Source of the DNA: Micavibrio aeruginosavorus
GTDB lineage: Bacteria; Pseudomonadota; Alphaproteobacteria; Micavibrionales; Micavibrionaceae
Direction: 5' to 3'
DNA: 9,427 bases
NCBI GenBank assembly: GCA_003241285.1
Contig: QFOT01000081.1
Coordinates: 1-9,427, forward strand
A program made the translations under genes and the position numbers. Shown in pieces: positions 1 through 6,501 of the stretch; within the stretch, counting starts at the first letter, position 1; every line of letters begins with the position of its first letter. The notes under the pieces are model-generated. The model saw nothing but the letters and a program-made list of their open reading frames with translations. It was not told the origin of the DNA and ran no database searches.

Positions 1-1
1 A

Positions 2-1000
2 CCGGTCCCTAAAATTCTCAAGAATATAGAGCTTTTCTCGGGCAACACGATTCTGGGTGACGGATCCGTCATTATGATTCTTGATCCGAACGGTATCGCC
101 AAATCGACCGGTGATATAGAAACCGAAACTGCTACTGACAATGTGAGTGATGCTCATCATCAAGGACAAATTCGAACATCCCTGCTTCTTTTCAAAGCCG
201 GTGACGAAGCCCCGAAAGCAGTTCCGCTCTCTCTCATCTCGCGGCTCGAAAATGTTGAAATTGATAAGATAGAGCATGCCGGTGGCAAGATGATGGTTCA
301 ATATCGCGGTAAGCTGATGACCCTGATGGCATTCAGCCAGAACGTCGATTTGAAATCCGATGCAATGAAACCGCTGCTGGTTTTCTCCGATCGCGATACG
401 TCGATTGGCATTATCGTTGATGAGATCGTAGACATACAGGAAGAATATATCTCGATCCAGTCCGGCACCTCATCCGAAGGCGTGATCGGCTCGACGATTA
501 TCAACGAACAGGCGACGGAAATCATCGATGTCGGCTACTACCTTAAAAAACTGAACGCCAATTTCTTTAAAAACCATGGTGATGAAGCTTTCCTCAGTGA
601 ACACGGCAAACATGACAGTGGTCGCCGCCGCCTGCTGTTGATCGATGACTCTCCGTTCTTCCGCAATATGCTCACCCCGCTTCTGTCTGTTGCCGGATAT
701 GACGTCACCAGCCTAGAAAGCGCGCATAAAGCGCTTGAACTGGCTGAAAACGGCCAGAAATTCGACCTGATTATTTCCGACATCGAAATGCCGGACATGG
801 ACGGCTTCGAATTCGCTTCCCGCGTCCGGGCTGGTCGAGAATGGCAGGATACGCCCCTGATGGCATTATCAAGCCACGCGACACAAAAAGATATGGATCA
901 CGGCCTCAAAGTCGGCTTCAACAAATATGTCGCAAAGTTCGACCGTGACACTTTGCTGAACGCAATCAATCAGACCTTTATCGAAGGGGAAGTTTTATAA
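2..1000 (+). CDS. cheA: Hybrid chemotaxis histidine kinase CheA, C-terminal part (CheW-like, CheW-like, receiver); 5' partial
   Basis: This is the last 332 residues of a CheA kinase whose reading frame is open to the left edge; the Met at 74 lies inside the domain and is not a real start. The first 30 or so residues (LFSGNTILGDGSVIMILDPN) are the usual end of the CheA P5 CheW-like domain. A second CheW-like domain follows at about fragment residues 58-184, including DTSIGIIVDEIVDI and GSTIINEQATEIIDV. A receiver domain fills about 210-330, with the acidic pair in LLLIDDS, phosphoacceptor Asp in IISDIEMP (codon 779-781), a Ser in ALSSHA at the Thr/Ser switch position, and Lys in VAKFD. P1 to P4, which carry the phosphorylated His and the ATP site, lie outside the window. 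Known role: autophosphorylates under receptor/CheW control and passes phosphate to CheY and CheB. The attached receiver may act as a phosphate sink or internal regulator (inference). It overlaps cheW by one base (TAATG). Confidence 0.93.
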   Translation, partial: PVPKILKNIELFSGNTILGDGSVIMILDPNGIAKSTGDIETETATDNVSDAHHQGQIRTSLLLFKAGDEAPKAVPLSLISRLENVEIDKIEHAGGKMMVQYRGKLMTLMAFSQNVDLKSDAMKPLLVFSDRDTSIGIIVDEIVDIQEEYISIQSGTSSEGVIGSTIINEQATEIIDVGYYLKKLNANFFKNHGDEAFLSEHGKHDSGRRRLLLIDDSPFFRNMLTPLLSVAGYDVTSLESAHKALELAENGQKFDLIISDIEMPDMDGFEFASRVRAGREWQDTPLMALSSHATQKDMDHGLKVGFNKYVAKFDRDTLLNAINQTFIEGEVL

Positions 1001-1491
1001 TGGAACACAATGAAACATCCCGGACGCAGGACGCGAAGAAAATAATGCGAACCGGTAAGACGCGTGACTTTCTGACGATTTTTATCGGCGGCCAGATGTT
1101 TGGCATCCCGATTTTGCAGGTGCAGGACGTCCTCGGGCAACAGAAAGTTACGAAGATCCCTCTCTCGCCGCCGCAGGTAGCGGGCGCATTGAACCTTCGG
1201 GGCCGTATTGTAACTGCGATTGATGTAAGAACCTGCCTGGGGCTTTCCGCCCCTGAAGAAAGTGCCAAACGCATGAGCGTTGTCGTTGAAAACGATCATG
1301 AATTATATAGCTTGATTATCGACAATGTAGGTGACGTTCTGTCCCTCTACGATGACGACTACGAAAACACCCCTGCCACACTTGACCCGGCATGGCGTTC
1401 GGTTTCGCTGGGCGTTTATCGCCTGTCTGGCAAACTTCTTATTATTCTCGACGTACCGAAACTTTTAAATTCAATGATGAGCGTGAACTAG
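1000..1491 (+). CDS. cheW: Chemotaxis coupling protein CheW
   Basis: A 163-residue single-domain CheW, close to the family's usual length. After a polar 22-residue leader, the domain runs from TRDFLTIFIGGQMFGIPILQ (about 22-40) through the signature NLRGRIVTAIDVR (65-77) and the second-half strands YSLIIDNVGDVLSL to KLLIILDVPKLL near the end. CheW is a cytoplasmic adaptor that binds the tips of methyl-accepting receptors and the P5 domain of CheA, building the signalling array. The start codon shares its A with the TAA stop of cheA, and an AGGGGA ribosome site (985-990) sits nine bases upstream, so translation is probably coupled. The CheA upstream has a second CheW-like domain of its own, so the two may compete for or share array positions (inference). 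The identification is secure; which receptors it serves cannot be told. Confidence 0.96.
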   Translation: MEHNETSRTQDAKKIMRTGKTRDFLTIFIGGQMFGIPILQVQDVLGQQKVTKIPLSPPQVAGALNLRGRIVTAIDVRTCLGLSAPEESAKRMSVVVENDHELYSLIIDNVGDVLSLYDDDYENTPATLDPAWRSVSLGVYRLSGKLLIILDVPKLLNSMMSVN

Positions 1492-1503
1492 GAAATGAGT
1501 GAC

Positions 1504-1881
1504 ATGAAAACCTGTCTGGTTGTAGATGACAGCCGCGTTGTTCGTAAAGTTGCCTTGCGTATTGCCGAGGAACTCGGTTTCGCAACAGCCGAAGCGGAAG
1601 ACGGACAAAAAGCCTATGAATACTGTCTGGAAAAAATGCCTGAAGCTATTATTCTGGACTGGAACATGCCGGTCATGAGTGGGATTGAATTCCTGGAACG
1701 CCTGCGCGAAATGCCGGGCGGCGATTATCCGAAAGTAGTGCTCTGTACGACCGAGAACGATATCTCTCATATCCAGCGCGCCATGATGGCCGGAGCCAAC
1801 GAATACATTATGAAACCATTCGATAAAGACATCGTACAGGGGAAATTTATTCAAATCGGCTTACTGGAAGATAATTATTAA
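1504..1881 (+). CDS. cheY: Single-domain response regulator CheY
   Basis: A stand-alone receiver of 125 residues with all the expected phosphorylation residues, numbered from Met 1504: the acidic pair D8-D9 in CLVVDDS, phosphoacceptor D52 in ILDWNMP, Thr82/Thr83 in CTTEND and K104 in MKPFD. It has no output domain, as expected of a CheY that diffuses from the CheA array to the flagellar switch. I prefer the ATG at 1504 (MKTCLVVDDS) because AGGA at 1490-1493 lies ten bases ahead of it. The in-frame ATG at 1495 (128 residues) leaves almost no gap after that ribosome site. The gene lies just after cheW, and its TAA stop shares a base with the cheB start. Small receivers in che operons can also be phosphate sinks rather than motor regulators. 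The position directly between cheW and cheB favours the motor-output type without proving it. Confidence 0.93.
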   Translation: MKTCLVVDDSRVVRKVALRIAEELGFATAEAEDGQKAYEYCLEKMPEAIILDWNMPVMSGIEFLERLREMPGGDYPKVVLCTTENDISHIQRAMMAGANEYIMKPFDKDIVQGKFIQIGLLEDNY

Positions 1882-2969
1882 TGGACCACTCTACTGTCGA
1901 CGTGATGATTGTTGATGATTCCGCTGTCGTGCGCGGTTTCGTGACACGCATTCTTGAATCCGACCCTGCGATCAAAGTTATTTATTCCGCCCAGAACGGC
2001 CAGATGGCCGTCAATGCGCTTGATAATTATAATCCTGCCATCATTCTTCTCGATATAGAAATGCCGGTGATGGACGGGCTGACCGCTATTCCGCAATTAC
2101 TGGCAAAGCGTCCTAATGTTAAAATAATCATGTGTTCGACTCTCACCACCCATAATGCTTCGGTGACATTGCAGGCGATGGAATTGGGCGCTGTTGATTG
2201 TATCGGCAAACCTTCGACGTCCAGTGAAATTTCCGGAGATTCCTTTCGCGATGTTCTCTTGAACAAAATACGTTCTATTGGCGAAGTATCGGTTCAAAAA
2301 TCAGGCAAAAGATTTGAAACGACGAACGAAACAAAGCCGGTAACAAATATCCACCCGCATTTGCCCAAAACCGTCAAACTTCGTGGCCCGCATGAAGGCT
2401 TTGGCGGCAAACCGCAGATATTGGCCATCGGCAGCTCTACCGGCGGCCCGAACGCGCTGTTCAAAGTCATTACGCATTTAAAAAATCTTGATATCCCTAT
2501 CGTCCTGACCCAGCATATGCCGGCTACTTTTACGCGCATTCTGGCAGAGCATATCAGCAAGCACACGGGCGTTCCTGCCGTTGAAGGAGAGAACGGAATG
2601 AAACTTGAAAACGGCCGCGTCCATGTCGCGCCGGGGGGCCTTCACATGGTAATTACGCCCGAGCGTACCATCAGGCTCGATGACGGCCCGATGGAAAATT
2701 TCTGTAAGCCTGCAGTTGATCCGATGCTGCGCTCTCTCCTGCCTCTCTTTGGCGATAAAATACTCACCGTCATCCTGACCGGCATGGGACAGGACGGATT
2801 GAGAGGTTCGCGGGAAGTTGTTGAACGCGGCGGAAGGATCGTTGCGCAGGATGAAGCGACCTCGGTCGTCTGGGGCATGCCCGGCGCGGTTGCGCTCGCG
2901 GGGCTTTGCTCTGCAGTATTACCGCTCGATGATGTCGGCCCCTATGTCCGCAAGGCGGTGATGCGATGA
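1881..2969 (+). CDS. cheB: Protein-glutamate methylesterase/glutaminase CheB
   Basis: A complete two-domain CheB of 362 residues. The N-terminal receiver (about 6-125) has the acidic residues in IVDDS, phosphoacceptor D58 in LLDIEMP and K110 in GKPS. A polar linker (about 130-175) leads to the CheB methylesterase domain (about 178-360). Its catalytic triad is visible: Ser186 in IGSSTGGP, His212 in QHMP and Asp305 in TGMGQDG. The enzyme removes methyl groups from receptor glutamates (and deamidates glutamines) when CheA phosphorylates its receiver, which provides adaptation opposite to CheR. The start overlaps the cheY stop (TAATG), and the end overlaps the cheR start by four bases (ATGA), both typical of translational coupling. 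No residue expected to be essential is missing. Confidence 0.97.
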   Translation: MDHSTVDVMIVDDSAVVRGFVTRILESDPAIKVIYSAQNGQMAVNALDNYNPAIILLDIEMPVMDGLTAIPQLLAKRPNVKIIMCSTLTTHNASVTLQAMELGAVDCIGKPSTSSEISGDSFRDVLLNKIRSIGEVSVQKSGKRFETTNETKPVTNIHPHLPKTVKLRGPHEGFGGKPQILAIGSSTGGPNALFKVITHLKNLDIPIVLTQHMPATFTRILAEHISKHTGVPAVEGENGMKLENGRVHVAPGGLHMVITPERTIRLDDGPMENFCKPAVDPMLRSLLPLFGDKILTVILTGMGQDGLRGSREVVERGGRIVAQDEATSVVWGMPGAVALAGLCSAVLPLDDVGPYVRKAVMR

Positions 2970-3823
2970 AAATTCAGGATTTCGATCTTTTCAAGGATCT
3001 TCTCTATAAGCAGTCTGGCCTTGTGATTACGCCGGATAAATCATACCTGCTGGACTCGCGCCTGACGCCTGTTGCCAAGAAATGGAATTTTCCCAATCTT
3101 GATGTCATGGCCCTGCAATTGCGTTCCCTGCCCGACCAGCAGCTGGTGAAAGATATCGTCGAGGCGATGACGACGAACGAAACGTCTTTCTTCCGCGACA
3201 TGAAACCTTTCCAGCTTTTCGAAGATACTATGCTGCCGCATATGATCAAAGCGCGCGCCGCAAAGAGAACTCTTCGTATCTGGTGTGCCGCCGCCTCCAG
3301 CGGTCAGGAGCCTTACTCTCTGGCCATGATTCTGAAAGAGAAAGCCAATTTGATGCCGGGCTGGAAATTTGAAATCACCGCCACGGATATTTCCGACGAT
3401 ATTTTGAATCTTGCGCGCAGCGGCGTCTATTCGCAATTCGAGGTCCAGCGCGGCCTGCCGATCAATTACCTGATGAAGTATTTCACGCAAGTGAATGAAA
3501 AATGGCAGGTCAAAGATGACATTCGCCAGATGGTGAAATTCTCGAATTTCAACCTTTTGCATGACATGAATAAATTCGGGCAATTCGACATTATATTTTG
3601 TCGCAACGTGCTCATCTATTTCGACGAGAAAACCAAGGGCATGGTTTTAGAGCGCATGAGCACGAGGCTGGAGAAAGACGGCTTTCTTTTACTTGGCGGC
3701 GCGGAAACAGTGCTGGGCATTACGGACAAGCTGAAACTCATGCCGGAAAAACGCGGCCTTTATATTCATCCCGACAGCCCGCATATAGCAATACCTGCCG
3801 CTCCCGCCGCAAAAGCCATATAA
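2966..3823 (+). CDS. cheR: Chemotaxis protein methyltransferase CheR
   Basis: A complete 285-residue CheR, which transfers methyl groups from S-adenosylmethionine to receptor glutamates and so counteracts CheB. An all-helical N-terminal domain (about 1-75) ends in the family motif TTNETSFFRD (69-78). The SAM-binding domain follows, with motif I in IWCAAASSGQEPYSLAM (105-121), the acidic ribose-binding region ITATDIS (137-143), and FDIIFCRNVLIYFD (207-220). LLLGGAETVLGI (241-252) is the typical late strand. No C-terminal TPR or receptor-pentapeptide extension is present; the tail is a short Ala/Pro stretch. The ATGA overlap with cheB makes it part of the same transcript. It is the last gene of the operon visible here, and a palindromic repeat lies eight bases after its stop. 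Confidence 0.97.
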   Translation: MKIQDFDLFKDLLYKQSGLVITPDKSYLLDSRLTPVAKKWNFPNLDVMALQLRSLPDQQLVKDIVEAMTTNETSFFRDMKPFQLFEDTMLPHMIKARAAKRTLRIWCAAASSGQEPYSLAMILKEKANLMPGWKFEITATDISDDILNLARSGVYSQFEVQRGLPINYLMKYFTQVNEKWQVKDDIRQMVKFSNFNLLHDMNKFGQFDIIFCRNVLIYFDEKTKGMVLERMSTRLEKDGFLLLGGAETVLGITDKLKLMPEKRGLYIHPDSPHIAIPAAPAAKAI

Positions 3824-3831
3824 TAAGCTGT

Positions 3832-3855
3832 GTCATTCCTGCGAAAGCAGGAATC
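3832..3855. repeat. REP-like palindromic repeat, copy 1
   Basis: This 24-base element runs from GTCATTCC to GGAATC and forms a perfect 8-bp stem (3835-3842 with 3847-3854) closed by a GAAA loop. It lies between the convergent ends of cheR and the small membrane protein gene. A hairpin there could stop or protect either transcript (inference), but no clear U-tract follows on the + strand. It belongs to the same family as the copies at 4097-4120 and 4144-4167. Confidence 0.8.
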
Positions 3856-3857
3856 TT

Positions 3858-4064
3858 CTAATTCCAGAGTCCGAACCAGACACCGATCCCGTGAATAACG
3901 GCAATCGGAAAGAACAGCGCGCCGACCAGCAGGAACCCCCATTCGCCATTCTGGAAACATGTCACGATATGCGTGATCCATGCCGCGAAACAGGCCAAGG
4001 CACCGATCAGGAAGGTTGAAACAGCGACAATCCCGCCGGTTTTGATTTTATCGATAAGCTTCAT
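3858..4064 (-). CDS. Small two-helix inner-membrane protein of unknown function
   Basis: A 68-residue protein read leftwards. A short basic start (MKLIDKIKTGG) precedes a first hydrophobic helix (about 12-34). A short polar turn (CFQNGEWG) precedes a second helix (about 44-65) that contains ALFFPIAVIHGIGVWFG. The second-helix pattern (FFP, IHGxGxWFG) resembles small uncharacterised membrane proteins seen in many proteobacteria; I cannot attach a function. The gene looks real rather than a chance frame: the reverse strand has AGGA seven bases before the ATG, the hydrophobic pattern is clean, and it fills the gap between two palindromic repeats. It converges on cheR and diverges from purH, so it is not part of either operon. 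Confidence 0.7.
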   Translation of the reverse strand: MKLIDKIKTGGIVAVSTFLIGALACFAAWITHIVTCFQNGEWGFLLVGALFFPIAVIHGIGVWFGLWN

Positions 4065-4096
4065 ATCTTGATCCTTTTCCTGATATTACTGCTTTT

Positions 4097-4120
4097 GTCA
4101 TCCCTGCGAAAGCAGGGATC
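4097..4120. repeat. REP-like palindromic repeat, copy 2
   Basis: The same 24-base layout as copy 1: an 8-bp stem ATCCCTGC/GCAGGGAT around a GAAA loop, flanked by GTC and C. Relative to copy 1 a T-A pair has become C-G on both arms, so pairing is kept. With the inverted copy at 4144 it forms a pair about 70 bases long between the divergent starts of the small membrane protein gene and purH. Confidence 0.82.
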
Positions 4121-4143
4121 TGATGTTTTAGCGCCTTGCAAGA

Positions 4144-4167
4144 GATTCCGGCTTTCGCCGGAATGAC
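4144..4167. repeat. REP-like palindromic repeat, copy 3 (inverted)
   Basis: This copy lies in the opposite orientation to copy 2: GATTCCGG to GGAATGAC, with stem ATTCCGGC/GCCGGAAT and loop TTTC (GAAA on the other strand). The central base pair differs from copies 1 and 2 yet still pairs. It ends 21 bases before the purH start, so it would lie in or just upstream of the purH leader. Confidence 0.82.
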
Positions 4168-4188
4168 AGTATTGCTATAGAAAACCCC

Positions 4189-5760
4189 ATGACCCAAACA
4201 CCCCAAAGATATAAAATCAAACGCGCCCTTTTATCCGTTTCCGACAAATCCGGCCTGCTGGAATTTGCCCGCACCCTTCAGGTAAGCGGCGTTGAGCTGA
4301 TCTCCACCGGCGGCACCAAAAAATACCTCGCCGAAAACGGCCTCGCCGTCAAAGACGTATCCGACGTCACGGGCTTTCCCGAGATCATGGACGGGCGCGT
4401 TAAAACGCTGCACCCGAAAATCCATGGCGGCCTTTTAAGCGTACGTGACAATGACACCCATATCGAGGCGCAGAAATCGCACAGCATCGACGATATCGAT
4501 ATGCTGGTCGTCAATCTCTACCCGTTCCGCGAAACGGTTGCGCGCGGCGGTGATTACGATACTTGCGTCGAGAATATAGATATTGGCGGGCCGGCCATGC
4601 TGCGCGCGGCGTCGAAAAATCATGCCTTCGTCACCGTTGTGACAGATCCCGCTGACTATGCTGAAATCGCAACGGAAATAAAACTCGGCGGCACGACACT
4701 TGTAACCCGCAAGAAACTCGCCGCCAAAACCTATGCCGCGACGGCTTCTTATGATGCCGCGATTGCAAGCTGGTTTGCAGGACAGCTCGGCGAAACATTC
4801 CCGCCGACCATCTCCCTGCCCGCCACGCGCCTCGACACGCTGCGCTATGGCGAAAACCCGCACCAATCCGCCGCCGTTTATTCGGACGGCACAAAACGCC
4901 CGGGCGTCGTCACCGCTCAAAAAATCCAAGGCAAGGAATTATCTTTCAACAACCTGAACGATACCGACGCGGCCTTTGAAATCGTGGCGGAGTTTTCCGA
5001 GCCCGCCGTGGCCATTATAAAACACGCCAATCCGTGCGGCGTTGCCATCGGCAAGGATGCGCTCGACGCCTATCGCCGCGCTCTCGCCTGCGACCCCGTA
5101 TCGGCCTTTGGCGGCATTATCGCGCTCAACCGCAAGCTCGACGCCGTGACCGCGGCTGAAATCCTGAAAGTCTTTTCCGAAGTCATTATCGCCCCGGCGA
5201 TTGACGAAGACGCCAAACCCGTTCTTGCCGCCAAGCCGAATGTGCGCGTGCTGATCACCGGCGAAATGCCGGACCCGAAAGCGCCGCGCATGACGGTACG
5301 CACGATTGCCGGAGGATATCTCCTGCAAAACGCCGATATCGGCCATATCACCGCTGCCGAACTCAATGTCGTTACCAAGCGCAGCCCCACCGATGACGAA
5401 GTGCGCGATATGCTCTTTGCTTTCCGCGTGGCAAAGCATGTGAAATCAAATGCCATTGTCTATGCGCGTGAGAATGTCACCATCGGCATCGGCGCAGGGC
5501 AAATGAACCGCCTCGACTCCTCGAGAATTGCCGCGGCTAGAATGAAGGAATACGGCCTCGTGCCGCCAGAAAACGCGCCGATGGCGGTCGCCTCGGATGC
5601 GTTCTTCCCCTTCGCCGACGGCATGCTCGCCGCAGCGGATGCGGGTGCCACCGCCATCATCCAGCCCGGCGGCTCGATCAAGGACAAGGATGTCATCGCC
5701 GCCGCCGACGAGCGCGGCCTGGCGATGGTGTTTACGGGCATCAGGCATTTTAGGCATTGA
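4189..5760 (+). CDS. purH: Bifunctional AICAR formyltransferase / IMP cyclohydrolase
   Basis: A complete 523-residue PurH, the usual bacterial length. It carries out the last two steps of de novo IMP synthesis in the cytoplasm: formylation of AICAR with 10-formyl-tetrahydrofolate, then ring closure of FAICAR. The N-terminal cyclohydrolase part (about 1-200) shows LLSVSDKSGLLEFA, ISTGGTKKYL, VKTLHPKIHGGLL, VVNLYPF and ENIDIGGPAMLRAASKN. The C-terminal transformylase part shows LRYGENPHQSA, KELSFNNLNDTDAAFE, the catalytic Lys-His pair in IIKHANPCG (278-279), DPVSAFGGIIALN, VKSNAIVYA and ASDAFFPFADG. It ends in GIRHFRH, the normal terminus. No strong ribosome site is visible before the ATG at 4189, which follows the inverted repeat closely. 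It stands alone, without other pur genes in the window. It is the last housekeeping gene before the AT-rich region downstream. Confidence 0.97.
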   Translation: MTQTPQRYKIKRALLSVSDKSGLLEFARTLQVSGVELISTGGTKKYLAENGLAVKDVSDVTGFPEIMDGRVKTLHPKIHGGLLSVRDNDTHIEAQKSHSIDDIDMLVVNLYPFRETVARGGDYDTCVENIDIGGPAMLRAASKNHAFVTVVTDPADYAEIATEIKLGGTTLVTRKKLAAKTYAATASYDAAIASWFAGQLGETFPPTISLPATRLDTLRYGENPHQSAAVYSDGTKRPGVVTAQKIQGKELSFNNLNDTDAAFEIVAEFSEPAVAIIKHANPCGVAIGKDALDAYRRALACDPVSAFGGIIALNRKLDAVTAAEILKVFSEVIIAPAIDEDAKPVLAAKPNVRVLITGEMPDPKAPRMTVRTIAGGYLLQNADIGHITAAELNVVTKRSPTDDEVRDMLFAFRVAKHVKSNAIVYARENVTIGIGAGQMNRLDSSRIAAARMKEYGLVPPENAPMAVASDAFFPFADGMLAAADAGATAIIQPGGSIKDKDVIAAADERGLAMVFTGIRHFRH

Positions 5761-5792
5761 AAATGTGTGGAATGTAAAAATGGCATTTTAGG
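5744..5792 (+). repeat. 11-base direct repeat spanning the purH stop codon
   Basis: GGCATTTTAGG occurs at 5744-5754, within the last purH codons, and again at 5782-5792 in the spacer, 38 bases apart. The second copy also forms the right arm of the inverted repeat ahead of the 5861 promoter. It could be a remnant of a site-specific recombination core at the edge of the accessory region, or a chance AT-rich duplication. Confidence 0.4.
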
Positions 5793-5830
5793 AACTAAAT
5801 TTGACAACCCCTTTTTCGTTGGTCTATTAG
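5774..5830 (+). promoter_or_regulatory. Promoter module for the 5861 gene with upstream inverted repeat
   Basis: A perfect -35 box TTGACA (5801-5806) is followed after 18 bases by a weaker -10 box TATTAG (5825-5830), so transcription would begin around 5837. Just upstream (5775-5790) is an imperfect inverted repeat, TAAAAATG then CATTTTA. The layout closely matches the one at 7642-7699. The gene's own ribosome site AGGGA (5850-5854) lies six bases before its ATG. Confidence 0.65.
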
Positions 5831-5860
5831 CTAAAGTCTAATTTCAAAAAGGGAATAACT

Positions 5861-6265
5861 ATGAAATCATTGAAGCTTCTGTTCGGATGCGCTGTGCTCA
5901 GTACGGCTGTCGTAGATACTCCATTTAATCAAGATTCCTTTGATGGCGGTCTAATAGGTGAACAGGTAAAAAAATCGGCTAAAGAAATTAAATACACCCA
6001 TATTTTTGATACGAACGGAAACCTCGTTAATAATCCTAATTATACAGGACCTAATTTAATCCAAAAATTATATTTATCTAAATTTGTTGATGGGCTGAAT
6101 GAAGCCAGAGAAGAGCAAAGAATAAAATGTATCAATAGCCCAGGTGAAACATTCTTATTCCCTAACAAAATTGATGGTATGCCTTGCCCCTGGCAGACTG
6201 CGCAGGATATCGAGAAAAGATCAGAAATTATAGCAGGCAGAAAGCTTTCGCCTTCTGTATTTTAG
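5861..6265 (+). CDS. Small probable exported protein, unknown function
   Basis: A 134-residue protein with no family I recognise. The first 20 residues (MKSLKLLFGCAVLSTAVVDT) have two lysines and then a hydrophobic core, suggesting a Sec signal peptide or a short membrane anchor. LFGC resembles a lipobox, but the Cys at position 10 is too close to the N-terminus for a usual lipoprotein signal. The mature part is polar and Asn/Lys-rich, with two further cysteines (C90 and C109) that could form a disulfide outside the cytoplasm (inference). Its promoter (TTGACA/TATTAG) and ribosome site (AGGGA, six-base gap) are among the clearest here, which supports it as a real, separately expressed gene. 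It follows purH by 100 bases, but its base use is visibly more AT-rich than purH. It could be a recently acquired gene. Confidence 0.72.
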   Translation: MKSLKLLFGCAVLSTAVVDTPFNQDSFDGGLIGEQVKKSAKEIKYTHIFDTNGNLVNNPNYTGPNLIQKLYLSKFVDGLNEAREEQRIKCINSPGETFLFPNKIDGMPCPWQTAQDIEKRSEIIAGRKLSPSVF

Positions 6266-6501
6266 TTAAATAAATTACGGATGCTATCGGTATACTTGAA
6301 ATATACACTCATATGCATGGTGTAACCTCGATTTTTCTCTATGTCGTAACTAGACGCTAGACGTGCATTATGCTGAAAAAATTAGATAGCAGCATTTACG
6401 AGATTATCGCCTTTTCCATGCTTCGTTCTAAATCTATATTAACTCACCGTTAAACATTATTCTGTAAAGTGTGAGGAATTATAAGAATAAATGGGTGTAA
6501 T
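6266..6501 (+). other. AT-rich intergenic region, 236 bases, no gene supported
   Basis: No convincing gene lies here. A short frame (ATG 6370 to TAA 6453, 27 residues) has no ribosome site or recognisable product. A tandem 7-base repeat CTAGACG occurs twice at 6350-6363. TATAAG at 6480-6485 could be a -10 box for the next gene, but it lacks a good -35 box and would leave a very short leader. GGGTG (6493-6497) before the ATG at 6502 is the only plausible ribosome site. Confidence 0.5.

Noticed and set aside
74..1000. Reading the first gene as a complete CheV-type protein starting at 74
   Set aside because: The same frame is open to the window edge, and the residues before Met 74 (ELFSGNTILGDGSVI) are the standard CheA P5 ending, so the start is internal.
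3041..3583. A 180-residue - strand frame opposite cheR
   Set aside because: It is antisense to a fully recognised cheR, rich in His and Arg as such shadows usually are, with no supporting ribosome site.
3598..3861. An 87-residue + strand frame ending in CVIPAKAGIF
   Set aside because: It lies in another frame of cheR, and its end is just the palindromic repeat translated; the cheR reading is certain.
4435..5757. Several long - strand frames opposite purH
   Set aside because: They arise from the GC-rich codon pattern of purH, which is intact and unambiguous on the + strand.
6350..6363. Tandem CTAGACG repeat, two units
   Set aside because: Two units of seven bases are too little to call an iteron, operator or CRISPR-like repeat without further copies.
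6370..6453. A 27-residue frame MLKKLDSSIYEIIAF... in the spacer
   Set aside because: No ribosome site, no recognisable product and a length expected by chance in AT-rich DNA.
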